Source: Dermanyssus gallinae
Taxonomy: Eukaryota; Arthropoda; Arachnida; Mesostigmata; Dermanyssidae
Reading direction: 5' to 3'
Assembly (NCBI GenBank): GCA_003439945.1
Contig: QVRM01002135.1
Coordinates: 186,001-250,000 of the forward strand
DNA length: 64,000 bases
Shown in pieces: positions 47,102 through 58,739 of the stretch. The stretch's first letter is position 1. Each line of letters starts with the position of its first letter. The notes beneath the pieces are model-generated. The model was not told where the DNA came from. It saw only the letters and a program-made list of their open reading frames with translations, and did no database searches. The position numbers and the translations under genes were made by a program.

Positions 47102-48866
47102 GTAAGAGCCGAACAGTTTTGGTTTTCTGACCCATATGTATTCAGTTCCACTAACTCTACAAGCCTGACGTAGCTAGAGCTTTTCGTAATTTTGGTCCAA
47201 ATTTTAGTTTGCCTAAATTGGCTTAGTTGCTGCGTTTAGATCCCAGGCTATTCTGGAGAAGTATTTTGCACAGGTGGCACCAATGTAGACTTCTATGATC
47301 TGTTGAAACAGCGGAAAACTTAACTGGCTGGTTGGCTTTTTGAATATATATATAGGCCACTTTGCAATCGACACGTCGGTTAGTACAGTGTAGAGGGTGT
47401 AATCGACATAGCTTCGACAGCAAACCCCGCATGCATGGAGATCCGAAGCACGGGAATAGGGTCACCGTTAGCACGGCATTTGACGGATCTTCGATGTCGT
47501 AGGTTGCGTTCCTACCGTTTTCTGGGTAGCAAGCGTAGTCGATAGTTGTATGCGTCGGGCTTGCGTTGTGCCCAAGTCCTTGGCTGCAGTTGCTTTGGCC
47601 CCAGCTGAAACGGTTGTCTCTGTTTGCTCCTCGACCTATTGTTTTGTCTCCTCTGTCCGCTTCTGTCAATGCTTGGCAGACTCGACACAATCGTCCACAA
47701 CTTGTACGAACTTTCTACACAAAAGAGTTTATTCCTTTGGTTTGCGCATCAAATCGAAAACGACAACAATACCAACAACAACTGCTACTACTCTAACTAC
47801 TACTACAACTACAACAGCTACAAAAGGCTACAGAAACGGAAACAGCATCAGCAATGAAATGTAAACTACTTAAATTCGCAATGTTATGTAAACCAAACCT
47901 TAGTCTTTAAACTAACAAATAACTAACAAAATATGATTTAACCTCAATATAATTGTTACTAGTTTATTTTGGCAGATCGGGTAATTATTCAAACCCCGCC
48001 TACGGTTGATATTGTTTAACCCAAACGTTGACTGTACATATAGTTGGTCCTGATTTGAAGGAAGAAAATTGTTTCGGAGTCCAGAGATTCGGTTTGAACT
48101 ACGGACCGTAGCACTGCAGCTGCTAACACACAGAGGTTGCAACGGCGGTAAGAACATGTCAAAAGGCCATTTTAACTAAATACTATGTCTGTATGTCACA
48201 TAATTCATAACCTACGTACGAATACATACATATAGCGTATTCGTCGAACGTTAGAGTTGCTGTAGTTCCAGTAGCCGGCAGTAGTCCGGTAGGGGTTAGT
48301 TGAATAGGATTACATTTCGTTCTGGTAGTAGAAGCAGCAGCAGCAGTTGTAACACTAAGGACGACATCATCAGTCGAGAGCACGCCTTTGGTAGGCTGCG
48401 ACATGCATCCCCTTCGAGGTCCGAGGTCTACAGTACGGAGGACGGTCGACAACAACCAAACACCACGGCTATGTCGGACATGACAAGCGCCGTTGACAGC
48501 GCCCTTGTGCTGGTGTGGCCACACCCGTACTGCCGTCTGTTTGATTGAATGCGAAATATTTATTATTTACGCGAGTTGTTCCTTGGCGTCATATTATTTG
48601 CGTATAGCCAAAGAGTGAGAGGCTTGTACTGAGTAAACAGCGGGCGAAGGCGGAACAACGACAGGAAGAGAATTGGAGAGAAGAAGGGGCCAGGGTTTGC
48701 AGGCTTCGCACCATGCGCGAAGCAAACTCGAGAATACCTCTAGTGAGTACCGCTGCTCGTCAATATCTAACTACGGCCTTGCATTACTACCGCTTGCATT
48801 GCATTGGCACACGACGTCAAATCCATGTTACGCAAGAGACAATATATCATAGATAAGATTGATTTA
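47102..48866. other. unique sequence, unrecognised ORFs
   Basis: A 155-codon minus ORF (47223-47690) and a plus ORF over the same bases (47550-47864, ending in ACT/ACA-repeat Thr runs) are both open, so neither is supported. The segment 48183-48548 is similarly open on both strands. A donor-like CTCTA|GTGAGTACC lies at 48742. Confidence 0.4.
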
Positions 48867-48925
48867 TATATATATATATATATATATATAAATATATACA
48901 TATATATATAAATATATATAGATAT

Positions 48926-48970
<45 letters not shown>

Positions 48971-48972
48971 TA

Positions 48973-49015
<43 letters not shown>

Positions 49016-49045
49016 TACACATATATATATATATATATATATATG
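48867..49045. repeat. long compound (TA)n tract
   Basis: About 180 bp of TA broken by AAATA, GATA and ACATA units into several pure sub-blocks. Confidence 0.95.
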
Positions 49046-50832
49046 CATTCTCGTTTGTTTTTTACCCGAAGGTTGGCTGCGTCTCCTGGGCTGCTACTCG
49101 ATTCGTACCATTCTACAGCAGTACACAGACCACGTAATAAACGTGCCACCGCATTCGCAGCGTTACACTGGGAGCTAGTAGAGGTCCGCCGCTTCGTCAT
49201 CCGTGAGGCACGTTGGTAGGCGCCTTGGCGAACGTTCTTCCTTTTCACCTTGTTACTTGTTACGCGCTCTGTGCTTGGTGTCTTGAGCAATAAAGGCGTG
49301 CTATCGTCCCCTCCCCGGCGAAGCCCACGCCCGGGCGCCCACGACCTTCAGCAGCGACCCACTACCCGTAGTACTAACTGCCGCTTCTACTACTACTACT
49401 ACAACTGGGCTTGCATAGACACATGCTGCCGCTGAAAGCAGTGAGATGGGTACGAGTCCAACGTAGTGGGCGCGCATGTACATACATCTGTTTGCCATTC
49501 TTTCACGTGTTCCCCGCGCATGCCGTACGAAATGATGGCTGTTCTTGCGGCTTGGGCCCTTCCGCAGTAGCAACAGCAAGAAGAAGAAGAAGAAGAAGAA
49601 GAACAACAACAACAACAACAACAACAATTTCTGCCAACCCGCAAGCCGCCGCCGCCGCCAGAATTTCTTTTATTGCTACTGGATGTTGCAACCAGGACTG
49701 TATAGCATAGCTTCGCCGACAAGGAACAATCGCAGGCGGGGCAATCATACTAGACGCCCAGCGGCTGGGTACAGAAACGACTCGACACCGCTCAAGCAGC
49801 TTCCGCTTGCAGTACACTTGCTCGTTGTCATCGCCGTGGTTGTCATGCAGATTGTACAATAAGCGGCTCATCGTCGTGGGCGGCCCTACTGTATTGAGAG
49901 TAGCGCGTATTTCGTCTCGCAAAGTGTCGAGTGGACGCGCTACAGTAGTATCTCCGTTTCGTGAGTAGCCTCACCGAGTAAGTGGCCCGTGGTCGTTTTT
50001 GGAAGCTTGCTTCCTAGCCGAGGCCGACGAGGACCGGTGAATAGCTGTCCCGCTGGACACATCGAAATAAATGCAAGCCAAATGAGCGGCCAAGCAAACG
50101 GCAATCGAATACGCAGTAGAAATTCCAGACTATGAAATCAAACATTTTTCATCTGCTCCTCCGGGTTTTTATGATAGGAACAGAGCTCTGGCGGCACGCC
50201 ATTCAGAACAAAGGACTTTGATCCGGCTAAAAGGTTGAATTAGTGGAGGGGGGGGGGCGAGAAAAGAGGTATTTATTATGCGAAAGACTAAAATAGAAAC
50301 GAAAGCAGGAATAAATATCAACTTGAAGACGAAATTATATCTTTATTCAGAAACCGAGTGCGACGATATAATGATAGCATTACCGCTGTCACTATTACTT
50401 TTTTTGGTCTCACGGGGGCGATTTTATCTATCTCGTTGCAATGGTAATTTTTCAGTGTAGCAGTTTCGGGGGCTAATTGTAATCATTAGGTAGAATTGCG
50501 AGCCACTCCGTGTTGTTGGAAGGGCGTCCAGATTCGGAACTGTCAAAAGTACATTTAAGTGGAAAGTTTGTATTATGAGAAAAAACACGTTAGATATCTC
50601 CTTTCTGAGCTAAACTCGATTTTAGTGACTTGCATGTTGACAAATGCTGCACAATGTTACTACTTACACATGTGTCTTATTATTATTATAGTAGTGGCAT
50701 CTCAGAATAAACCCAAACTGGTGCTTCATTTCACTTGCAGTAAATTAACAAGTATGCTTTGTATTTAACAACATATTTTACCATAAAGGATTTAACAACG
50801 TATTAAAAAAAAAAATGTTTGCAATAAACGGA
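49046..50832. other. GC-richer and trinucleotide-bearing unique sequence
   Basis: Includes a compound (AAG)n-(AAC)n tract at 49576-49627, which is read as Lys/Asn, Arg/Thr or Val/Leu runs by the overlapping ORFs. A G run lies at 50247-50257. No gene is supported. Confidence 0.5.
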
Positions 50833-50855
50833 AATATATATATATATATATATTA

Positions 50856-50941
<86 letters not shown>
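50833..50941. repeat. (TA)n microsatellite, about 109 bp
   Basis: Pure TA with a short TTAATATATACA interruption near the left end. Confidence 0.95.
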
Positions 50942-50944
<3 letters not shown>

Positions 50945-51456
50945 AAGCATGGTTTAAAATTAAACAAAACTGCACGTCACGACGTTTTAGTCGTAATTAA
51001 AAATTTAGAGCAATTTAAAGATGTGAAAACAACAAGCACTCATGTTCGTAGTCTTACCCCCGAGCACGACGCAAGTGCCCTGTTGGCCCACCCATTTGCA
51101 TAATAGTAGAATTACAAAAGAATGCATATCTGAACAATTAATACAACTGCATGCCACTTCCAATTCTTGACAGTAGTACAATTATCAGCACACTTCTCAA
51201 GTGTTAGCACTAAACAATAACCCAAATGTTACTCATACAGATGCATAATTAATGACCGTATTTAAGCATCCGCTAATGCAAAGTAAACAAGTTAGCATTT
51301 GTACACGTACGCGGGATATCAAATATATGCGGGACATCCACATATATAGCTCAGTAAGCCACTCCAAAATGCTCACAGATCTGACTACGCCGACAACGAA
51401 TTCAGTAGAAATGACATGCGGTTTCAATGACATGAGTCGTAAGTCCGATCTCGGTA

Positions 51457-51503
<47 letters not shown>

Positions 51504-52012
51504 TATATGGAATAACACATCCATCGTGACTGTGGACCATTTCGATGCATCCCCTTAGCCATGCGCCAGACATAAAGGCTGTTTATGTGTTCTGTGCGCG
51601 CGACAGAAAGTCATGTGACTAATTGGTTTAGTAGTGTTTCCACCCCGGCAAGTATTCAGCAGTGAAGTAAAAGTCAACCCAAGTAAACAAATCAGTGACC
51701 AAGTCCAGTATGTTATTGTACAAGCTATGTAGGCTTGTTCAAGCTAATATTCAGTTTTTGAACCAATACTTGGTTTATAAATTGTGCGTAAATAGATTAT
51801 GCATTCGGGTGAAATAGACTGCGGGTGTATAGCGCCAAATCATCAGCCTACATAAGGCCGTCTACCCGCGAGTGCCGGGCTTGTATCTCCCGAAAGATCC
51901 CTTGCCAGCACCAAAACAGCAAGGCGCTTAGATGATAACCCTAGGCAACATAAGTGGGTCTGTATAATTGCCATATGCTTAGCAGCTCTATCACCTATAA
52001 GACGATTTTCTA
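50942..52012. other. AT-rich unique sequence
   Basis: (TA)n at 51459-51509. No ORF or element is recognised. Confidence 0.5.
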
Positions 52013-52055
52013 TTAAGCATTTTTCAGGAAGGGCAACTTCCTGAAAAGTGCTTAA
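52013..52055. repeat. 19-bp foldback with 5-nt loop
   Basis: Positions 52013-52031 and 52037-52055 are reverse complements over 19 bp with one difference, which is a T-G wobble in RNA. The loop is GGCAA. The minus-strand ORF that crosses it is unrecognised. The loop is short for a microRNA precursor, so a relic of local inverted duplication is likelier. Confidence 0.9.
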
Positions 52056-53139
52056 CAGAAATTCCATAATATTCAATGAAACCCCGCAAAATGCAAAGTA
52101 TCGAACCCTCCTTGCAAAGTCTGCAAATACGGTAAAATACGAATACAATTTGCTCAGGCTGTCCCGACATAGGAGATACAAGGCCGTTATCTTTCGACAA
52201 AGTTTGTTTTCGAAGGCGCCTGCTAAAAATTATTTACTGGTTTCTTTAACAAAGACTTTTACTTACTACGGAGCTCGAAAACGTTCAGTATTTTAATAGC
52301 AAGTTTTACGCTTAGACGTACTATGACCAACAGCTCTTGTCTAAGAATTAGCTGAGAATCTGAGTTTAACTATACACTCGTCATTATAATGCTCCACAAC
52401 CTGGAATTAATTTTAATCCGTTTGTATAAATTGCTTGCGATGCAGCATAGGTGCTATGCGAGGGAATAAGCAAAAATATACTTTCGTTAGGGGATCCGGT
52501 CATTTTGCTCAAAGGAAGCAAATATACAAAAATGTTAATCAACCAAAAGGTATTGAGTGCTACCGGGACATGGCGCCAAGTCATGCGAGGCGTCGTAGTC
52601 TCAAAAATGTAAAGGGCATGAGCTAGGAACTCTCCTGAGCACTTGCCACATTTCCTCAACTGTGCATTGTCGCGCAGCTTGAACTGTGGTGGAGGAATAT
52701 TTAAATATATATGTATGCAGAAATTTTATTGATATGCCCTCGGTGCTCTCTTTAGGCCTGTGTGGGTCACGAGGATTTGTTCGTGTCTGTGCCCCGTATG
52801 TGCCTATGCGTGTGTCAACGATTGTATGCTCGCAGAACTAACGAGGTGGAATAGCAAAACTAATGTTTGCCGCGCAGGGTCGGGTTCGTCAAATGAATAA
52901 AGAACCCTTTCGCGAAGACGACAGCGCAGTTCAACACATTCGTTCAGCAATTCTTCACCGCTCCCCGCCCGTCGGTTGCAGTTTAGGGGCGCAGGCGCAT
53001 CTCTTCCTACAGTCGATCTATTTGCAAAAGACTAAACGAGATCCCGCTACCGCGTTCTCGTACGTCATTTCGTTGTTGCCGTGCCTGTATCGTTTCTGTA
53101 GCGGGAAATTAATCATTCTCCCGCCCGACTGAAGCTCAC
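52056..53139. other. unique sequence
   Basis: A plus ORF at 52863-53132 (about 89 codons) follows a weak acceptor-like GCCGCGCAG and contains RVRQMNKEPFREDDSAVQHI. It is protein-like in part but has no family I can name. Confidence 0.4.
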
Positions 53140-53242
53140 CATGAGCTCGAAACGACGTAGACTCGAGGCTGCCAATCTACGTTAGGAACAGGCAAACCAT
53201 TTGAGACTGTACGCGCAAACGGGACAGAATTTGCATTTGAAA
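53140..53242 (-). CDS. candidate internal exon, unknown protein
   Basis: On the minus strand a strong acceptor (CTCCCTTCTTGTTTGGTTTCAG) ends at 53243 and a good donor (GCTCATG|GTGAGCTTC) begins at 53139. Of the three frames over these 103 nt only one is open. It includes [20 protein letters not shown] and [13 protein letters not shown], with an ordinary soluble-protein composition. It enters in phase 1 and leaves in phase 2. No family is recognised. A (TA)n tract lies about 80 bp upstream in the presumed intron. Confidence 0.47.
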
Positions 53243-53315
53243 CTGAAACCAAACAAGAAGGGAGAAGACATGTCATAGTTGATGCGATGAATCTATCGAA
53301 AGGGCGAGAATGGTT

Positions 53316-53321
<6 letters not shown>

Positions 53322-53362
<41 letters not shown>

Positions 53363-53363
53363 A

Positions 53364-53453
<90 letters not shown>

Positions 53454-53538
53454 AAAAAAAATTATATATATATGTATATATATATATATATGTAAATACA
53501 TATATATATATATATTTAAAAAAAAATTATATATATAT
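53322..53538. repeat. (TA)n with 65-bp duplicated module
   Basis: TA tracts are interrupted by TGTAAATACA and TGTAATACA units. A module TTT-A9-TTATATATATATG occurs at 53450 and again 65 bp later at 53515, with the TGTAAATACA unit between. This points to a segmental duplication within the microsatellite. Confidence 0.9.
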
Positions 53539-54218
53539 GAGCCATAATCTAGACGGGCCTTTCCAGTCCTTTTTTATAGATATTTCAGTATGTATAGATA
53601 TTGGTTGCAATATTTGCGTTTGTATGCAAACTGGTCGGTTTAGTGGCCTATTACCTCGCCTTACAAGGAAGTACGGATAAGTACTACGTATTGCATAAAT
53701 GCTTAGCGTATTTTACTATGGTGCACAAGTTTTCATTGTTGAAAAGGTAAGGCGATTTATATATACAAAGTGCGTTGCAAAAAATTAGCAGCTCATGTTT
53801 CTTGGTGATAATTTTGGCTTGATTTATGTGAATGGCTTAACATTTTAAGGGCACGATGTACATGGTGCCCTAAAAACAGAACGCGCGCAGCAAGAAAGGG
53901 AAAATACATTTAAAAACATATTTAAAGAGCGTCATTTTAAAACAGCCCGTGAGTCTGCTTTGACTGCACTAAATACATTTCTGTAGATTTAGTAACAAAA
54001 AACAAACGCTAATGCCCACCCAAATAGTAGACGTAACCCGTGAGATGTGTATATGTACATATATATATATATATATATAGGGGGAGAGAGAGGGAGAGCT
54101 GCCTATCTATTTAGGAACACTACGCACTATACCGAAGATCAACCTGGCTGCTTTTTGCAAGCTATTTCGTCCTCCTTCTGAGTATCTCCTACGACACACC
54201 CATGTATTTACTCACTGC
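53539..54218. other. AT-rich unique sequence
   Basis: (TA)n at 54060-54079 followed by a short GA-rich stretch. Nothing else is visible. Confidence 0.5.
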
Positions 54219-54605
54219 TCATTGCCGAGTGTAGCAGAGTGCATATACACATAGAGTACGAGTGTTAGTTTCTCCGCTGGTGGCCAGCGCTTTCCTTTGC
54301 CATCTGTGTACCTCTATGGTCTTTCGTACATACTTATGCAGGCCTAGACTACTGTGTCTCTCGGCACGTTTCCTCTGTTCCTTTTTGGCTTTCTCCTTGC
54401 TTGTGTAGTTCTCGTTATTTTTCTTAGATAGGACGACAGACAGTGAATTTGATATAAATACGACAGACCAAGCAAGGAAGTGAGAAAAAGAAAAAGGGTC
54501 CCCTACCAGTTGGTGCAGTCCAGTTGAAGGGTCTGTTTCTGTGACATAGAGACATGGGACAACGCCACCCGTCATTGGACAGCACGGTGGGTGACCAGTC
54601 ATCAC
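54219..54605 (-). CDS. unrecognised ORF, Lys/Arg-rich middle
   Basis: The minus strand is open for 128 codons. The N-terminal part contains TGHPPCCPMTGGVVPCLYV (Cys/Pro-rich), then a hydrophobic stretch, then KKNNENYTSKEKAKKEQRKR. A donor-like CAACTG|GTAGGG falls early in the frame. No domain is recognised, so this may be chance. Confidence 0.18.
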   Translation of the reverse strand: MMTGHPPCCPMTGGVVPCLYVTETDPSTGLHQLVGDPFSFSHFLAWSVVFISNSLSVVLSKKNNENYTSKEKAKKEQRKRAERHSSLGLHKYVRKTIEVHRWQRKALATSGETNTRTLCVYALCYTRQ

Positions 54606-54647
54606 GTCAGATATAACGCTTGTTGGATTGGACCGTTGTACTACCAG

Positions 54648-54884
54648 TTATGGTAGTAGTAGAAGTCGTGATGGTAATGCTCTGTGCGGGACCCACGGGC
54701 CCTCTTGCAAGTTCTGTCCATCGGGGTACGGCGCCCGCCGAGCTCGCTGACTTCCTGTGGCGGCTTCTCTATCTGTGATTTTTGCCTTGCACTGTTTTGT
54801 CTGTCCCGGGGCTATAGGAAAGTACCTTCCTTCTGCCGCGGTGGATGACAATAGCCACGCAGCACCAACAATCGTCACATCCAC
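54648..54884 (-). CDS. unrecognised small ORF with possible signal peptide
   Basis: A 78-codon minus ORF starts [20 protein letters not shown]. The hydrophobic stretch and small residues at STAAEG resemble a short secretory signal, although Asp2 is unusual. Downstream, [19 protein letters not shown] has a basic RARR site like those used in prohormone cleavage. It is not a peptide family I recognise. It lies just 3' (on its own strand) of a long (TA)n tract. Chance is a serious alternative. Confidence 0.22.
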   Translation of the reverse strand: MDVTIVGAAWLLSSTAAEGRYFPIAPGQTKQCKAKITDREAATGSQRARRAPYPDGQNLQEGPWVPHRALPSRLLLLP

Positions 54885-54931
54885 CCCCTATAGTTAGCTC
54901 TGTATATAGTTTTCTGTCCCAATATGTAACT

Positions 54932-55069
<138 letters not shown>

Positions 55070-56441
55070 CATGCGTAGGCGTACTACGGATTAATATGTA
55101 GACGCCGGAGAGCCGATATGCAACAGTACACCAGTGCGTATAAGTCCGGCTCTCTTTTAAAAAGTTTGCCCAGATTTAGCTCGTAAACCGCGTGCAGTAA
55201 AACCCACCGTATAACCAGTGCTGCAACTTGACCTATCTTCTTGAGCCTAAGCTTGTGTGCATGCTAGCAGGCAGAAGCGCGGGCCCGCGGAAATCTGTCA
55301 ACAGGGCCAGCCTGGACCTGACTAGGAATATAAAAAAGATGCACACTACTTCGTGAGCATCACACAAGAGTGTCTTGGCTAAGTCATTTGCTGAAAAATG
55401 GGCTCACCTTCGTTCGGGCCATATGAGAGCAAATGCATCATGAATGTTCTCATTGCAGCTTGTCTTGTATCTAATATCTATTTTTGTACGGATGCGAATT
55501 TTGCACATTAATCGTACGTTCAAGTTGCTGCAATAAAAATACACATATATGCAGAACCGAACCCTCCTTAAACTGCAAGTACGTGCAAGAGCTACCTTCA
55601 GAAGCCAATGTTAGAAGCAGCGTTGTTCTGTTTACTTATTTGAACCTGTTCAGTGCCTACAAAAGCCTCACTGAAAATCTCTATTTGAATACGGTACGGC
55701 CAAAATTTAAGCATACTAATGGAATAGAGAAACTTAGGAAGCTCCGGCGGTTCGAGTGATCTCAATGTGGTACCAACGTAGCCGGCAACCGAGGTTTTCA
55801 CTGGGGCACATATTGGGCCCACTAGAAAAGTGTTTGTGAGTGGCAACACCATTTAAGTTTTGTTTCAGTTAGCTTAATTGAAGTAAAGTTTTCGCCCTGC
55901 GTGCCGAGGACAACTCGGAGGTAACCACGACCTCGCTCGTTGATTTAGGAGTTTGCTAAGGAATCTTGCTCGATTTTCAGCTGTCCTCTGCCCTCTGCCC
56001 GCCTTCATGTTTCCTTTTGTCCGCCCAACGTCTTCTCGTCTTTGTTGTCGTCGTCACCTTTATAAAGCAATCTTAATTTCAGCCTGCGACGCGAGTGCAG
56101 GTTAATTTAGAAAATGCGTTGCTGTCGTTGCTTAGCACAGGCAAATATCTCCTGGCTAGGCTCTCAATTTTGCTAAGCAAATAAGAGACCAAAGCACCGA
56201 GAACGGCGTTAAGGGAAGTACGACGCTAATGAAAAATGCTATTCGTTGTGAGCGTTCATTTGGCGATGTTTACAATGAGTCTGACCACTGTCCTAGGAAC
56301 CTACAACTACGCGTAAATATATTATTTTGTTCAAACGCCAGGTGTAGGAAATATACAGTCTAACTTTTCTGTAGAAAAATTTACACTTGTACAGACGGCC
56401 CCTGTAATAGTTTTGCGGATGTACTAAGCAAATACATTTAA
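55070..56441. other. unique sequence, no recognised gene
   Basis: A plus ORF at 55484-55759 starts MYGCEFCTLIVR. This loosely recalls the YGCE-x-WTL segment downstream of RT in some LINEs, but the rest does not continue the match. Nothing else is visible. Confidence 0.4.
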
Positions 56442-56465
56442 GCATATATATATATATACGGACAC

Positions 56466-56510
<45 letters not shown>
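56442..56510. repeat. (TA)n microsatellite
   Basis: Two TA blocks separated by CGGACACCCA. Confidence 0.95.
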
Positions 56511-56513
<3 letters not shown>

Positions 56514-56655
56514 GTGAACAAGAGCTGACGATAGTCTTCAAAGCGGTCGTATCGCGGGCTGCGCTAGTGCATCGGTGCGTTGCGTGGTCATTCCGGCCCA
56601 ATCTGCGTGCGCCATCAATCAGAACTTTGTTTGCCGCTTCGACGCAACGAACAAG

Positions 56656-56862
56656 ATGAGCGCCGATGGAGGGCAGATGACTTCATCATTTTCGGCCGCC
56701 GCTTCGTACCTCAATGCGGCGTCTGGCGCCGCTGATGATGCACGCACCACCAACGCGCCAACCAATCACTACGCCACTCAATCAGGTGGTGGTGGTGGTC
56801 GTGGTGAGGAGTCCATCAGCGATCATTCCGAGACGTCCTGGCTTGAGTGCGTGGCAGACTGA
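56656..56862 (+). CDS. candidate N-terminal coding exon, Ala/Ser/Gly-rich
   Basis: The ATG at 56656 is in a good context (AACAAGATGA) and opens MSADGGQMTSSFSAAASYLN, then NAASGAADDARTTNAPTNHY, then a Gly run and a stop at 56862. A donor-like GGTCGTG|GTGAGGAG lies at about 56800, so the exon may end there. Such low-complexity polar N-termini are common in transcription factors and RNA-binding proteins; that is a composition argument only. The GC-rich, CpG-containing flank would fit a promoter-proximal exon. The frame is also open upstream to 56575. Confidence 0.33.
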   Translation: MSADGGQMTSSFSAAASYLNAASGAADDARTTNAPTNHYATQSGGGGGRGEESISDHSETSWLECVAD

Positions 56863-57300
56863 ACCGCCGAGACTGAAGATTTGTCAGTCAGACCTGCTGC
56901 TGCCGCCGCCGCAGCAGACGTGTCGGGCGTAGATTGGGGTACTGACACAGCAGCAGCAGCAACAACCTTTACAGTAAACCGCTCAACTGTGTAGAAGGAA
57001 ACGCTGAACAATGGTGACGACGATTTGCTCAAGTCGACTGGGGCAACAACAGCAGCAGCAGCAGCAGCGAGACTAAGCCGCCTCGAAAGTTACGTTTTAA
57101 AGACAACGATGACGTTCATGATGATGATGATGATGATGATGATGGCGGCGACGGCGAAACAAACCAGTCAGTCGCGAGCGGAGTTAGCAGAAAGGGGCTG
57201 CAGGCTTACCGACCATATATATATATATATGTATATGTGTGTGTATGGGTGTGGTTTGTGGTTGTATCTGAGAAGATGAGTGTCTGGGTTTAGGGCTGTG
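56863..57300. repeat. CAG/GCC and GAT trinucleotide tracts
   Basis: CTG/GCC at 56898-56920, GCA/CAG runs at 56949-56965 and 57044-57070, and (ATG)n at 57116-57143, followed by (TA)n at 57214-57232. The ORFs across it are poly-Ala or poly-Met artefacts. Confidence 0.7.
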
Positions 57301-57842
57301 TCAATGTGGCCGTCTGCCAACACTAACGGCGGCAAAGCTGGCTAGCTTGCCTGACACTGCAATGAAAGTTTTTGGGTCCTGCTGCTTCAAGCAGCTTGCA
57401 TCAGCCTGTATGTTCGTCCGTTCGTTCTTCAGTCAGACAGACAGGCAGGCAGCCAGCCAATTCTTTCGTTGGATGCATCGCTCCAGGCTGTGCTTACTAA
57501 CTTTGCCACGACTCCGTCTGACTCCGGCAGTAGTGCATGATAAACGAAAATACGCATAAAAACAAGACAACAACAGCAGCAGCCACACAATCACAATAAC
57601 AACATACATTACCAAAGTTATCTCTAGGCTATACGTTTTATGGACTAAAAAAGCTAAACTCGGCACCTGTTCGAACACGACCGTCTTTTTACTTTACATG
57701 CTCGGGGCATATGGGGTCAGAGGAGGGTCGATACATGTCCGGTAGAATATATATGGCTGTATTTTCCTAATTCTCGGAACAATCAATAAAAAATATGTTA
57801 CTTGTATAATAAGCCTAAATACTGTGCTTATCTAATTCATAG
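57301..57842. other. unique sequence
   Basis: ORFs under 85 codons, no domain. An AATAAA hexamer lies at 57784-57789. Nothing else is supported. Confidence 0.5.
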
Positions 57843-58002
57843 CATCGACAAAAAAAGCGTTGAGGTGAATACATACCTGCACGTCATTTTACCAAACACA
57901 GAAGACAGCAGATTCCTTTTGGTTGGAACTGTTGCCAAAAAAGCTCCAGCCCAAGTGATATCTCTTATTCGCCATACCCGCAACTGTTCTGACTGGATTT
58001 AG
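57843..58002 (+). CDS. candidate terminal exon, unknown protein
   Basis: An acceptor-like TGCTTATCTAATTCATAG ends at 57842. The frame then reads IDKKSVEVNTYLHVILPNTE and DSRFLLVGTVAKKAPAQVIS to a TAG at 58000-58002. The alternating hydrophobic pattern looks like globular protein sequence. The frame is also open upstream of the acceptor to 57802. No family is recognised and no polyadenylation signal was confirmed. Confidence 0.27.
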
Positions 58003-58629
58003 TCTGCTTGAATTGACTACGGGAACTGCCGGCGGCTTTGGATCAGAAACTTTCTTTACTTACGCACTTGTATGTATCGACTTCCCAGCATAGATTTCTA
58101 ATCAGTGAAAAGAAGACCCGCCGAGAAAGCGGCTTGGCGGCATCAATCTTTTTTTGGGGGAATAACTCCATATACTTTGTTTTTTCATTGTTTTTTATTT
58201 CCGCAGGCTACTCGTGCTTAGTGGGTATATTAACTAACCTATTTCCTATACAATGTATGTTAAATTAGTCCCTTTAAGTCAATTCAATGGGTCCGTTTGC
58301 AGAACCTTTTTCGAAGTCGGTGAATATCGGCGAGAAACATTGAAGTGAACACCCCTTCGAATGCCTTAATACGGGTCAGACATGCTACGTTAAGGTTTTA
58401 CGTTTTTCTTTTATTTAATACAGTTTTGCGGGTCAGATAACTATCCGTTAATAAGGCATGTTGACTCATCTATAAGAATGGCTTTAGAGCGCAATTATTA
58501 CTTGACAACGTGTAAATCTTTTCGAACAAGCCAATCCTATAGCCGACATTGCTGCTGCGGTTGCGATGTTAGCGTCAATAGGGAACGAGCCTCGCGTTGG
58601 CCTAACTAATACTCCGATATTTTTCTTAC
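58003..58629. other. unique sequence
   Basis: T-rich at 58150-58200. A plus ORF at 58038-58268 is partly protein-like (SEKKTRRESGLAASIF) but runs into T-rich sequence. Nothing supported. Confidence 0.45.
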
Positions 58630-58722
58630 GAGCAACAACAATTGTGCTATTAGCAATAAATATGATATAATTCGGGTGAGCGGCAAATAGTTCGGCGATT
58701 GGGTCGTGTAGTGATCGGCCAT
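58630..58722 (-). CDS. weak candidate first exon with hydrophobic segment
   Basis: A minus ATG at 58722 opens MADHYTTQSPNYLPLTRIIS and then a hydrophobic run (YLLLIAQLLLL), meeting a donor TTGCTC|GTAAGA at 58629 in phase 0 after 31 codons. A different minus frame (58484-58735) is also long and protein-like across the same bases, so at most one is real. No family is recognised. Confidence 0.17.
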
Positions 58723-58739
58723 TGATCCCAGGCAAGCTT

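Noticed and set aside
55484..55759. LINE RT tail suggested by YGCEFCTL
   Set aside because: Only about eight residues resemble the family; the rest of the frame does not continue the match.
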